NCBI GenBank assembly: GCA_903892415.1
Contig: CAITIQ010000344.1
Span: 62,001 to 126,000 of the forward strand
Reading direction: 5' to 3'
DNA from: an uncultured delta proteobacterium
Lineage (GTDB): Bacteria > Myxococcota_A > Polyangia > Polyangiales > Polyangiaceae
DNA: 64,000 nt
A program made the translations under genes and the position numbers. Below, in pieces: positions 1 to 8,523 of the stretch. Below the pieces are notes generated by a model. It worked only from the letters and a program-made list of their open reading frames with translations. It was not told where the DNA came from and made no database searches. Within the stretch, counting starts at the first letter, position 1, and each line of letters begins with the position of its first letter.

Positions 1-54
1 GAGACGAAAGCATCGCTGTTCTTCGACCCGGAGACCGGTAGGCGGCTTTCGTGA
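1..54 (+). CDS. C-terminal end of an ABC importer ATP-binding subunit (Ugp/MalK type), partial
   Basis: The first 17 codons read to a TGA stop at 52-54 and encode a tail containing FFDPETGRRL. That pattern is typical of the end of the regulatory domain of MalK/UgpC ATPases. The gene continues off the left edge, so the Walker motifs cannot be seen. Its stop overlaps the GTG start of the following binding protein by four bases (GTGA), which supports one operon with the receptor and two permeases. The assignment rests on the short tail plus the context. Confidence 0.6.
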   Translation, partial: ETKASLFFDPETGRRLS

Positions 55-1310
55 GGAGAGACCAACTTGGAAGACGCGGCCTTTTGCAAGCCTCCTCCGC
101 GGCGATTGTCTCTTCGCTCGTTGGCTGCAAAGAAGACAACCGTCCGCCACTGTGGTTCAGCTATGGCGGTAAGAATCGCGAAGAGCTGCTCAAGCTGGTT
201 GATGAGTTCAACAAGCTCGAGCCCGCCCACGCGCTGAAGCCGGTCTTTCAAGGAGACTACTTCGAGCTGCTGGCGAAGCTTCGAACGGCGCTCTCCGCGG
301 GCCGTGCCCCAGCTGTCACCCACGTGATCGCCGAGGTGGTTCCCTACCTCGTTCAGGCAAACGTGCTCGCCGACCTGAGCCCAATGCTCGAGGGCGACCT
401 CGAGCTAGTCCCACAGCTCTCCGAGCTAGGCACCTATTCTGGGAAGCAGCAACCAGGGACGTTCGGGCTACCGTTCAATCGCAGTACGCCCATCGCCTAC
501 TTCAATGGCAACCTACTCAAGGAGCTGAACCTTTCTCCACCAACCACCTGGAGCGAGCTACGTACGTTCGCGCAAGCGGCGACCACCTCAACGGAGTCGG
601 GCACCCGCTATGGGTTTGCTTGTCCGGTCGATTGGTGGTTCTGGGTTGCCCTCGTCTATCAGGCGGGAGGAGAGCTCTGCGACCAGGAGGGCCGGTTCAC
701 GCTCGGCGGTGAGGCCGGGGTTGAAGCGCTCGCGCTCTGGCAGGCGCTGGTACACGAGGACAAGACGATGCGTCCCCCCTCGGGCCGCGACTACACAGCT
801 TGGGGCAATATCAATCAGGAGTTTCTAGCAGGTCGGTTCGCCATGATCTGGAACTCCTCGGCCTTCCTCCGCTACCTCGAGACCAACGCGAGCTTTCCCG
901 TGGTTGCCGCTCCCTTGCCCGCCAAGCTCACGACCGGGGTGCCGTCGGGTGGAACGATGTTCGTCGTCCCGAGCAGCTGCCCCCCAGAATGGCGTGAAGG
1001 CGTCGGCAGGTTTCTTCGCTTCATGATGAGCCCGCACTGTTCAAACCAGTTCGCGACCAACACCGGCTATATCCCAGTTACCCGCCCCGGTATCGAGGCG
1101 CTGCGAGAATCCGGGCACTACAAGCGATTCCCGAATGACGCTGTTGCCATCAGCCAACTCGATGCGGTTCGCCCGTGGCCGTGGAGCAAGAAGCTGTTCC
1201 GCGTTCAGCGCGAAGTCATGCAGTCCCGGCTCGAGTCTGCGGTGCTGAACAATGAGCATCCTGGAGCGGCCATGAGGGCGGCAGTGCAGTCGGTAGCGGT
1301 GGAGACATGA
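51..1310 (+). CDS. Extracellular solute-binding lipoprotein of a sugar/glycerol-3-phosphate type ABC importer (UgpB-like)
   Basis: 419 residues, family 1 solute-binding protein that would capture a sugar or glycerol-phosphate compound outside the inner membrane and hand it to the permeases encoded next. The N-terminus has an arginine-rich n-region, a hydrophobic stretch and a lipobox SLVGC near residue 26, so it is probably a lipid-anchored receptor. The C-terminal part resembles UgpB: a TNTGYIPV motif followed by an alternating helical tail. The GTG start overlaps the stop of the upstream ATPase, and its own stop overlaps the first permease (ATGA at 1307). The substrate cannot be told from the sequence. 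Confidence 0.85.
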   Translation: MRRDQLGRRGLLQASSAAIVSSLVGCKEDNRPPLWFSYGGKNREELLKLVDEFNKLEPAHALKPVFQGDYFELLAKLRTALSAGRAPAVTHVIAEVVPYLVQANVLADLSPMLEGDLELVPQLSELGTYSGKQQPGTFGLPFNRSTPIAYFNGNLLKELNLSPPTTWSELRTFAQAATTSTESGTRYGFACPVDWWFWVALVYQAGGELCDQEGRFTLGGEAGVEALALWQALVHEDKTMRPPSGRDYTAWGNINQEFLAGRFAMIWNSSAFLRYLETNASFPVVAAPLPAKLTTGVPSGGTMFVVPSSCPPEWREGVGRFLRFMMSPHCSNQFATNTGYIPVTRPGIEALRESGHYKRFPNDAVAISQLDAVRPWPWSKKLFRVQREVMQSRLESAVLNNEHPGAAMRAAVQSVAVET

Positions 1311-2188
1311 AGCCGCGGGCGAAGCTGCACCCCTATCTCATGGTGGCGCCAACCGTCCTCGTGCTGAGCGTCTTCTTCGTCGTTCCGCTGCTCAGGTCCT
1401 TGCAACTGAGCTTTAGCCATTGGGACCTGCTGACGCCTCCCGAGCCTGCGGGGCTCTCGAACTACGACCGACTGATTTCGAGTGGTCAGCTACTCGGAGT
1501 GGTCTCGAGGACCGTGACCTTTGGGGCCATTGTTGTCGTTGGCAGCACCTCGCTCGGCTTGCTACTGGCGATCTTACTCAATCGCCAAGGCCGCATTTAC
1601 GCGTTTGTTCGCGGAGCTATCTTCAGCGCTTACGTCGTCTCCTGGGTAGCTGTTGCGCTCTTGTGGATGTGGCTCTTGGACGGTGACGCTGGGCTCGTCT
1701 CGAGGATCTTTCGAGCGGTTGGACTACCGACCACCAATTGGCTGGGCAACCCAAGTACGGCTCTTTATGCCATTGCCGCCGTCACGATCTGGAAGATCAC
1801 CGGCTACGCCATGGTGATCTTCCTGGCCGGGCTAACAGCAATTCCGCCGTCTTTGTATGAGGCGGCTTCGCTAGATGGCGCCAAGCGCTGGAGCCTTTTT
1901 TGGCATATCACTTGGCCCTCGCTCAAACCGACGACGGTATTCGTAGCCACCACCGGTCTCATCATGAGCTTTCAGGCCTTTGATGTAGTGCGCGTGATGA
2001 CGCAGGGCGGCCCCGCGCAATCCACGACGCTGTTCGTCTATGCCATCTACGAGGAGATCTTCCAGAACCTTCGCGTTGGACGCGCCAGCGCCCTCATCGT
2101 CTGCTTCTTTGTGCTGCTCATGGGGTTGACCGCGCTCAACCTCAGAGCTTTTCGCCAGCGGACCTCGAGCGCCGAGGGCTCGCGATGA
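1307..2188 (+). CDS. ABC importer permease, UgpA/MalF type
   Basis: 293 residues with about six hydrophobic segments, beginning with HPYLMVAPTVLVLSVFF at residues 7-23. The EAA loop that docks on the ATPase is seen as EAASLDGAKRWSLFWHI near residue 185, followed by a proline-containing helix. This is the first of two permease subunits of the importer and overlaps both neighbours by four bases. Family and operon position are clear; the transported sugar or polyol is unknown. Confidence 0.88.
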   Translation: MKPRAKLHPYLMVAPTVLVLSVFFVVPLLRSLQLSFSHWDLLTPPEPAGLSNYDRLISSGQLLGVVSRTVTFGAIVVVGSTSLGLLLAILLNRQGRIYAFVRGAIFSAYVVSWVAVALLWMWLLDGDAGLVSRIFRAVGLPTTNWLGNPSTALYAIAAVTIWKITGYAMVIFLAGLTAIPPSLYEAASLDGAKRWSLFWHITWPSLKPTTVFVATTGLIMSFQAFDVVRVMTQGGPAQSTTLFVYAIYEEIFQNLRVGRASALIVCFFVLLMGLTALNLRAFRQRTSSAEGSR

Positions 2189-3003
2189 AGTCCGGTTGGC
2201 TCTCGCGCCTTGCGGGCAACGGCGCATTGATCGCGGCCGGAACGATCTGGCTGCTCCCCTATGCCTGGATGACGACCACCTCCTTCAAGAGCCTCGACGA
2301 GATTGTGCGAGCTCCCACAGCGCCTTGGCCTGAGCAGCCCAACCTCGCGGCCTATCGCGAGGTATTTCAGAGCGTCCCGGTCGGGCATTACCTGCTCAAC
2401 ACGGTCATCATGGCGCTGTTGATCGCGACGCTGCAGATTCTGCTGGCGCTCCCGGCAGGCTACGCGCTCGCTAAGTTGCATTGGCGAGGCAAGGGCGCAG
2501 CCATGAGCCTGGTGCTCGGCTGCCTGCTCATTCCGCCTCAAGTAACCTTCGTTTCGGTGTTTGCGATGCTGGCCCCGTTGGGCCTCATCAACACCATGAC
2601 CTCTTTGGTTGCGCCCTTCGCCGTCAGCGCCTTTGGTACCTTTCTGATACGGCAGGCACTAATCGCTATTCCCGACGAGATCGTAGAGGCGGCTCGGCTG
2701 GACGGTGCCTCCGAGCTGCGCATCATCTTCGGAATCCTCGCTCCGCTGCTAAGGCCCACCTTGGTGGCAATGTTCCTCTTCTCGTTCATCTACCACTACT
2801 CGGACTACTTCTGGCCGCTGGTGATGACCACCGACGACGTGAACCGAACGCTTCCGATGGGCATTGCTCTCTTGCGTGAACAGGGAACCGGAGTTCGTTG
2901 GCACATCGTGATGGCGGGCAACGTGATCCTCTCGGCCCCCGTGCTGCTCGTGTTTCTCGTTGCTCAGCGCCACATCATCCGCGCCGTTGCTAGAAGCAGC
3001 TGA
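2185..3003 (+). CDS. ABC importer permease, UgpE/MalG type
   Basis: 272 residues. It starts with a membrane segment containing WLLPYAWMTTTSFK, typical of MalG/UgpE proteins, and carries the EAA loop EAARLDGASELRIIFGI near residue 169. With the preceding permease it forms the membrane channel of the importer. It begins at an ATGA overlap and is the last gene of the operon; a 141-base gap with no recognisable hairpin separates it from the next gene. Confidence 0.88.
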   Translation: MKSGWLSRLAGNGALIAAGTIWLLPYAWMTTTSFKSLDEIVRAPTAPWPEQPNLAAYREVFQSVPVGHYLLNTVIMALLIATLQILLALPAGYALAKLHWRGKGAAMSLVLGCLLIPPQVTFVSVFAMLAPLGLINTMTSLVAPFAVSAFGTFLIRQALIAIPDEIVEAARLDGASELRIIFGILAPLLRPTLVAMFLFSFIYHYSDYFWPLVMTTDDVNRTLPMGIALLREQGTGVRWHIVMAGNVILSAPVLLVFLVAQRHIIRAVARSS

Positions 3004-3144
3004 CCCTGACGAGCCCGCTCGCTAGGTACCAGGTGGATCCTCCATGGTCCATCAGGTTTAGCCCACACCTGCTACTTTGGCCCACGCAACCGCGACTTTC
3101 GATGGGCACCCATGCGCGGCTCGAGTTGTGCTTGAGTAGACGCC

Positions 3145-4575
3145 ATGTTGAGCCGCACTCGTCGCTTCGTCACCGCCCTGGCCCTTGCCCTGCCCGTCCT
3201 CGTCTCCTGCGATGACGGCACGGAGTCCAACTCGGACGACATCACCGACGTTAAAAATTCCTCGGTCAAGAACCAGTCGATCGGGAATTGTTGGGTCTAC
3301 GCCTCGATCGGCTGGGCGGAATCACTGCACCTCACGCAGTCAGGCGAGGAGCTCAATCTCTCCGAGTCCTACATCACGTATATGCACTGGCTCGAGGAGA
3401 TCGCGGGGCCGCCCAAAGGCGAAGTAACCGTGGCGACCTTGGACAAGGGCCAACTCTCGACGGGTGGTTGGTTCGGGCTCGCGGCAGAGTTGATGCGACG
3501 CTACGGCGTCATCTCCGAAGGAAAGTTCATCCCCGAAGAAGCTGAAGCAGCACGCTCTTCGCGCCAATCGTCGGCTCTTGCCGCGGTGAATGAGTCGCTC
3601 AAGAACGGCGCGCTGAAGGATGCCGCGGCCAGGCGGGATCGCAAGCTCGTGCGCAAGGAGCTCGACAAAGCCTGGGGCTTGAACGCGGAGACCAGCGCGC
3701 TACTCGATAAGGTGTTTGGCGCCGACATGTCGAAGACCCTGATCTCGGGCGTCAGCCTGCCGGCCGGCTCTGGGCTGATGAATCCCAAGGACATTACGGT
3801 CGGTAGCAGCATATCGCTCGCAGACGCGATCGGCACGCCTGCATCCAGCACCAACGTGCTGCAACGCAAAGGCAAGTTCGCCTGGAATGAAGTCTCCTAT
3901 CCGAGCACCGCCAAAGCTCAGCGCGATTTCTTCAAGAAGATGCAGAGCGCGATGCACGTCGGCATGCCGGTGGTAATGGTCTGGTACGTCGACTTCGCAG
4001 GCTTGGACAGCCAGAATCGCTTCTTGGCGCCTCCGACCACCCCCGGTCGACAGGGCGGCCACATGACGATCGTCGAGGACTACCAGGTCTCCAACGTTCC
4101 GGGGTTCGGCACACTCGCAGCGGGTACCTTGGTGACCGACAACAAGGCGCTCGACGCCGCGCTGGCCGACCAAGCCACCATCGACTTCATCCGCATGAAG
4201 AACTCCTGGGGCTCAAGCCTCGCCCCGCCCGAGGCGAGCAGCGATCTGCGCGGCTACTATGATATCTATAAGAAGTACATTGACGGGCCGCTGACCAAGT
4301 GCACCGAGGCCAACGGGGACAAGTGCGGCAAGAAGAGCACCGTGAAGGGGCTCACCAGCCTAGTCCTTCCGCCTGAAGCCTTTATTACGGCTTCGCTAGT
4401 CAAAGAAGGCGCTTGCGGGGACATCTGCATTGCGGGACCGGCTCGGTCGCCGTCCTGTGACCAGTGCACCGACTTGATTTGCAGCGAGGATGCGTTCTGC
4501 TGTGCCAACGACTGGGATGCAGCTTGCGTAGACAAGGCCACGGCCATCTGCGACCTCACGTGTACCTCTCCCTGA
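3145..4575 (+). CDS. Papain-family (C1A) cysteine protease lipoprotein with Cys-rich tail
   Basis: 476 residues. Signal sequence with lipobox VLVSC at residues 19-23, so probably lipid-anchored. The catalytic set of the papain fold is visible: oxyanion Gln44, Cys49 in NQSIGNCW, His306 in GGHMTIV and Asn353 in MKNSWGS. The Gln-to-Cys distance is five residues, one less than in papain. A large insertion (about residues 110-260) separates Cys from His. The last 55 residues are Cys-rich and contain DAFCCANDWDAACVDKA, a small disulphide-rich unit that I recall from secreted myxobacterial and planctomycete proteins. It stands alone, followed by a terminator-like hairpin. The substrate is unknown. 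Confidence 0.82.
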   Translation: MLSRTRRFVTALALALPVLVSCDDGTESNSDDITDVKNSSVKNQSIGNCWVYASIGWAESLHLTQSGEELNLSESYITYMHWLEEIAGPPKGEVTVATLDKGQLSTGGWFGLAAELMRRYGVISEGKFIPEEAEAARSSRQSSALAAVNESLKNGALKDAAARRDRKLVRKELDKAWGLNAETSALLDKVFGADMSKTLISGVSLPAGSGLMNPKDITVGSSISLADAIGTPASSTNVLQRKGKFAWNEVSYPSTAKAQRDFFKKMQSAMHVGMPVVMVWYVDFAGLDSQNRFLAPPTTPGRQGGHMTIVEDYQVSNVPGFGTLAAGTLVTDNKALDAALADQATIDFIRMKNSWGSSLAPPEASSDLRGYYDIYKKYIDGPLTKCTEANGDKCGKKSTVKGLTSLVLPPEAFITASLVKEGACGDICIAGPARSPSCDQCTDLICSEDAFCCANDWDAACVDKATAICDLTCTSP

Positions 4576-4620
4576 GCTAGCGAACAGCTCTCCGTGAGCT
4601 GGGGAACCGTCTGATCAGCC

Positions 4621-4649
4621 AAGGCCTCACAACGTCGTTGTGGGGCCTT
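4621..4649 (+). terminator. Hairpin after the cysteine protease gene
   Basis: A 14-base inverted repeat (arms 4621-4634 and 4636-4649, one G-T wobble, innermost pairs open to form the loop) lies 45 bases after the protease stop. It is followed by a weak pyrimidine run (GACCTTTCC) rather than a strong T tract. It is a plausible transcription terminator separating the protease from the TetR/exporter operon. Confidence 0.5.
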
Positions 4650-4692
4650 GACCTTTCCATCGCTGGGGGCCATTGTTGAGTCCGAACTCAAA

Positions 4693-5319
4693 ATGGCTCG
4701 CCCTCCCACGATTCGCGACGAAGACATTCTCGAGGCTGCACGGACGGTGCTGCTCGAGCGTGGGCTGTTCGCCACGGCAGCGGAGGTCGCCACCCGCGCC
4801 GGGATTAGTGAAGGGTCCATCTTTCACCGCTTCAAGACCAAGGAAGCGCTGTTTGGCGCTGCATTCTTGTCGGGGCAGGGAGCGAGTGAGCTGCCCGAGT
4901 GGATCGCAAGTCTGTCGCGCCGCGTGGGCAAAGGCACAATCGAGGAGCAACTCGAGACGATGTGCCATGAAGGCATTGCGTTCTTTCGATTGCTCATCCC
5001 CTTCGTGATGCTGACGTGGTCGAAAGGGCCCCAGGATCACGGACCAGGCGAGCCCCCGCCGCTCAAAGCGCTGAAGGGTCTCGCAGCCTACTTCGAGGCG
5101 GAGATGAACGCTGGGCGGCTGGCCGTGCGTGATCCTGAGGTCGTCGCCAGGACGTTCATGGGCGCGCTCTGGAACTTCGTCTCGATGGAACTCATGTTCG
5201 AGAGCCGCGAGCGGATGCCCTTGGCACAGGCAACCTTCGTGAGGTCCTTCTGCGCGCTCCTTCTCGAAGGGCTAACGCCGAGGCAGAGCTCGCCGGCCCC
5301 AAAGAAAGGCTCCCCCTGA
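4693..5319 (+). CDS. TetR/AcrR family transcriptional regulator
   Basis: 208 residues from the ATG at 4693. The N-terminal helix-turn-helix is clear (TAAEVATRAGISEGSIFHRF, residues 28-47), followed by the usual FKTKEALF. The C-terminal part is the variable ligand-binding domain. The frame also opens at a TTG at 4648, but that codon lies inside the hairpin, and MARPPTIRDEDIL is the normal kind of TetR start. The gene sits directly before a TolC/ABC/HlyD exporter, with two bases between its stop and the first ATG in the TolC frame. It is therefore probably the local regulator of that exporter, most likely a repressor that binds an exported or inducing compound. That role is inferred from position. 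Confidence 0.88.
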   Translation: MARPPTIRDEDILEAARTVLLERGLFATAAEVATRAGISEGSIFHRFKTKEALFGAAFLSGQGASELPEWIASLSRRVGKGTIEEQLETMCHEGIAFFRLLIPFVMLTWSKGPQDHGPGEPPPLKALKGLAAYFEAEMNAGRLAVRDPEVVARTFMGALWNFVSMELMFESRERMPLAQATFVRSFCALLLEGLTPRQSSPAPKKGSP

Positions 5320-5351
5320 CCATGTCACACCACCGATTGAGGTCCCCATCA

Positions 5352-6695
5352 ATGAACCTTCGTTTTTTTGGGTCATTTTTGATTCTTCCCTCAATTATCG
5401 GGGCCCTTGGTGCACGGGCTCAGGAGGCTAGCCCTGAGGCTCCGCCCGCGGAGGTTGCAAAGGACGAAGCCCTTCCCACGATGCCGACGCTGGCCGACTT
5501 CGTGACGGCTGGAGCAGCTCACGCAGCAGCCAACCTCGAGGCAGAGGCAATCATTGGGCAGCGCGAACGTGAGCACGAGCAAGCCATCCTAGGACTATTG
5601 CCGGTTCTATCTGCCAATGCGGCCTATACGCGCAACCAAACAGAGGCGTCTGTGTCGATTCCGGACGCCACAGGCCGGGTAACCTCCATTGTGATTACCC
5701 CCCAAAACCAGCTCGACTTCACGGTGCGACTCGACGCAACCTTGGTCGATGTAGGCGCATTTTATGGGATTGGGAGTGCCAGCCTTCGAGTTGAATCGGC
5801 GCAACTGTCAAAGCAGGCCACGGAGCTGGATGTTGAACGTGAGGTTACCCAGGCTTACTGGCAGCGGGTCGCGGCCGAAGCAGTGGTCCGCTCGGCGGAG
5901 CGCAGTATCGCAGTAGCGATAGAGAACCGACGAGTTGTCGCCGTCCGCAAAGAGGCAGACCTCGCGTCCGAGCTTGACCTCGACCGGGCTGATTCGGCAA
6001 TAGCGCGAGCGAAACAAACGCTTGCAGACGCCACCCTATCCAAGTCGCTTGCAGCCCGGAAGCTGCGCACGCTGACTGGCCTGGCGGCCGATGGCGCCGC
6101 TCCAACCTTCGAGGCCAAACTCGAACCGGCGGCGCCACTCCAGTCGCTGGAGGACCGAGCAGCGAATACGCCATCGGTGCTGCTGGCCGCCAAGAACGTT
6201 GAGAGCGCTGAAGCGAGTGAGACTGTCAGTTGGCTTGGGCTCGTCCCCCGGATCAGCGCAAGTGCCCAAGAGCGATTCACCAACGCGGCAGGCTTTGGCC
6301 CAAGTCCGGTGTATTCGATTGCACTTCAAGCAGAATGGCGTTTAGACCCTGCTGTGATTGGTCGCTCTCGAACCGAGGGCGCAACCTTGAAGGTTGCTCA
6401 GGCGAGTCATGCGCGCGCCGTCTCTGCGGCCAACGCAGCAATCGAGGATGCCTGGCTCGAGGTAGAAAGTCGGACGGAGGCCGTCAGGTCAGCGCGGAGC
6501 GAGGCGCTCACCGCCACTCGCGCAGCAGCGAATGCTAAACTGCTCTATCAAGCCAACAAGGCCTCACAGCTCGAGGTCATCACCGCCGACCGCGACGCGC
6601 TCGCGGCTGAGGTCAACCGTATTCAGGCCGAAGCGAACCTCGAGCTCTCTCGCGCGCTGCTTCTACTGGCGCAGCGCCAAGGAACTGCTCCATGA
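5352..6695 (+). CDS. TolC-family outer membrane efflux protein
   Basis: 447 residues from the ATG at 5352, the outer membrane channel of a tripartite exporter. The N-terminus is a signal peptide (FFGSFLILPSIIGALGARAQ), and the rest is long alpha-helical repeats with the TolC pattern, including AAEAVVRSAERSIAVAIENR in the first half and a matching repeat in the second. I chose 5352 because GAGG at 5339-5342 is spaced nine bases before it. An in-frame ATG at 5322, two bases after the TetR stop, is the alternative and adds ten residues. The stop overlaps the next permease by four bases, so channel, permease, ATPase and adaptor form one operon. Confidence 0.88.
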   Translation: MNLRFFGSFLILPSIIGALGARAQEASPEAPPAEVAKDEALPTMPTLADFVTAGAAHAAANLEAEAIIGQREREHEQAILGLLPVLSANAAYTRNQTEASVSIPDATGRVTSIVITPQNQLDFTVRLDATLVDVGAFYGIGSASLRVESAQLSKQATELDVEREVTQAYWQRVAAEAVVRSAERSIAVAIENRRVVAVRKEADLASELDLDRADSAIARAKQTLADATLSKSLAARKLRTLTGLAADGAAPTFEAKLEPAAPLQSLEDRAANTPSVLLAAKNVESAEASETVSWLGLVPRISASAQERFTNAAGFGPSPVYSIALQAEWRLDPAVIGRSRTEGATLKVAQASHARAVSAANAAIEDAWLEVESRTEAVRSARSEALTATRAAANAKLLYQANKASQLEVITADRDALAAEVNRIQAEANLELSRALLLLAQRQGTAP

Positions 6696-7834
6696 GGAAC
6701 CTAGGCCATTATCGCGTCATGGCATCAGTCGGTTTCCGAATGATGTTCTACGACAAGGCCAAGCTCGTCGGGACGATCCTCGGCGTTATCTTCGCGGTCG
6801 TGCTCGGGGTCCAGCAATTGAGCATTCTGCTCGGGCTGCTGTCCAAGAACACGATGTTCATCGACAACTCGGGTGCTGATCTCTGGATCGTCCCGCCCGG
6901 TACGTCTCAGCTGCAGTCCGGGAGCCTCATGTCGGATAGCGTACTCGCAAGAGCGCGCACCACCGAAGGCGTGGCGATAGCCGAACCACTGCTCTACCGA
7001 AGCGCGACCCTCAAGAAGCCCTCGGGTGGCGTTGAGCCAGTAACCTTGGTGGGAACGAGTTTCCCCTCGAGACTCGGCGGGCCCTGGAACTTGGTAGCGG
7101 GCGAACCGGAGGCGTTGACCGAACCCGACACTGTGATCCTCGAGGATTCGGAGCGCGAAAAGTACGGTGGTATCGATCTAGGCTCGGTGCGCGAATTGAA
7201 CGGTAGGCGAGTTCGCGTGGGCGCCTTCACGTGGGGTTTGCTGCCTTTCGGCCCGGCGTACGCCTTCGCTGAGCTCGGACACGCGCGCGACATCACCTCA
7301 ACCGCGACCGACCAGATGAGCTTCGTCCTGGTGAAAGTGCGGCCTGGGGAAGACATCGAGGTGGTTCGTGAGCAGCTCGCGAAGAAAATTCCGGAGCAGC
7401 TGGTGCTTACGCGCACCGGATTCTCGCGAACCGTCGTTACCACGCTTTTGCGTGAACAACTTGGCGCCTCCTTCGCGACCTCTACCGCCTTCGGCTTGAT
7501 TATCGGGTTTGTGATTGTCGCGCTTTCGATGTTCTCGAGCGTTCTGGACAATCTGCGCGAGTTCGGAACACTCAAGGCGATTGGCTGTACCAACTTCGAC
7601 CTGGCGCTATTGCTATTTTGCCAGGCAACGCTCTACGGCCTGATTGGCTCCCTCTTGGGCTTGGGACTGGTAGCCCGCATGGCCGAGGGGATTCGTGGAC
7701 CAAAGCTTGTACCGATCGTGCCGGAGGTATTCTACGCCGTCGTTCCGCTCATCATGGTGATGGTCTGCCTAGTCGCCTCGCTCCTCGCCTTGGGGCGCAT
7801 CCGAAAGCTCGAACCAGGGATGGTTTTCCGATGA
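6692..7834 (+). CDS. ABC exporter permease, DevC/FtsX-like
   Basis: 380 residues. One N-terminal membrane helix (LVGTILGVIFAVVLGVQQLS, about residues 24-43), a periplasmic domain of about 200 residues, then three C-terminal helices. This is the MacB/FtsX fold. The start of the periplasmic domain, with ADLWIVPPGTSQLQSG, is closest to the DevC permeases of DevBCA-type exporters. It has no ATPase domain of its own; that is the next gene, overlapping by ATGA. With TolC and HlyD genes alongside, it should move a substrate from the periplasm or inner membrane to the outside. The substrate is unknown. Confidence 0.85.
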   Translation: MRNLGHYRVMASVGFRMMFYDKAKLVGTILGVIFAVVLGVQQLSILLGLLSKNTMFIDNSGADLWIVPPGTSQLQSGSLMSDSVLARARTTEGVAIAEPLLYRSATLKKPSGGVEPVTLVGTSFPSRLGGPWNLVAGEPEALTEPDTVILEDSEREKYGGIDLGSVRELNGRRVRVGAFTWGLLPFGPAYAFAELGHARDITSTATDQMSFVLVKVRPGEDIEVVREQLAKKIPEQLVLTRTGFSRTVVTTLLREQLGASFATSTAFGLIIGFVIVALSMFSSVLDNLREFGTLKAIGCTNFDLALLLFCQATLYGLIGSLLGLGLVARMAEGIRGPKLVPIVPEVFYAVVPLIMVMVCLVASLLALGRIRKLEPGMVFR

Positions 7835-8523
7835 CGATCAACGTACGAGCACGCAACATTCGAAAGGTCTATGGCGAGGGAGACGTCGCCTACCACGCGC
7901 TTCGTGGCGTCGATCTCGACGTTGCAGCGGGCGAGTTCATGATGCTCGCCGGACCATCAGGAAGCGGCAAAACCACGTTACTGTCGATCCTCGGCTGCGT
8001 GCTCTCGGCGACGAGCGGTTCACTGGAGCTGTTTGGCGAAGACATTAGCAAGCTGCCGGCGCGCAAACTTCCGCAGATTCGGCTTTCGCGGATTGGCTTT
8101 ATCTTTCAAGGTCACAACCTGATCGCCTCGCTACCCGCTCGCGACAACGTGGCGCTGGTGATGCGTCTGCAGGGAGCTAGTTCGTCGGTCGCCCTAAAGC
8201 GAGCTGACGCGATGCTTGAGCGGGTCGGATTGGGAGATAAGCGACATAGCTCGCCCAATCAACTATCAGGCGGGCAACGTCAGAGGGTCGCTATTGCGCG
8301 CGCTCTCGCCGCCTCACCGCCGCTCATCCTAGCTGACGAGCCAACCGCTGCTTTGGATGCGCAGAGCGGCCTATTGGTGACCGAGCTCCTCAAAGACCTA
8401 AGTCGTGAGAGCGGCCACACTGTTGTCGTTGTTACACATGACAGTCGAATCTTTCATCTAGCTGACCGCATGGTTCACATCGAGGACGGCCAAATTCAGC
8501 GTTCGGGAGTTGAGGCAGCATGA
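7831..8523 (+). CDS. ABC exporter ATP-binding protein, DevA/LolD/MacB type
   Basis: 230 residues from the ATG at 7831, which overlaps the permease stop. The frame stays open upstream, but that part lies over the permease gene. All motifs are present: Walker A GPSGSGKTT near residue 43, Q-loop FQGHN, signature LSGGQRQRVAIARAL, Walker B LILADEPTAALD and the switch histidine in VVVTHD. It powers the preceding permease. Short length and sequence place it in the LolD/MacB/DevA group. Confidence 0.92.
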   Translation: MTINVRARNIRKVYGEGDVAYHALRGVDLDVAAGEFMMLAGPSGSGKTTLLSILGCVLSATSGSLELFGEDISKLPARKLPQIRLSRIGFIFQGHNLIASLPARDNVALVMRLQGASSSVALKRADAMLERVGLGDKRHSSPNQLSGGQRQRVAIARALAASPPLILADEPTAALDAQSGLLVTELLKDLSRESGHTVVVVTHDSRIFHLADRMVHIEDGQIQRSGVEAA

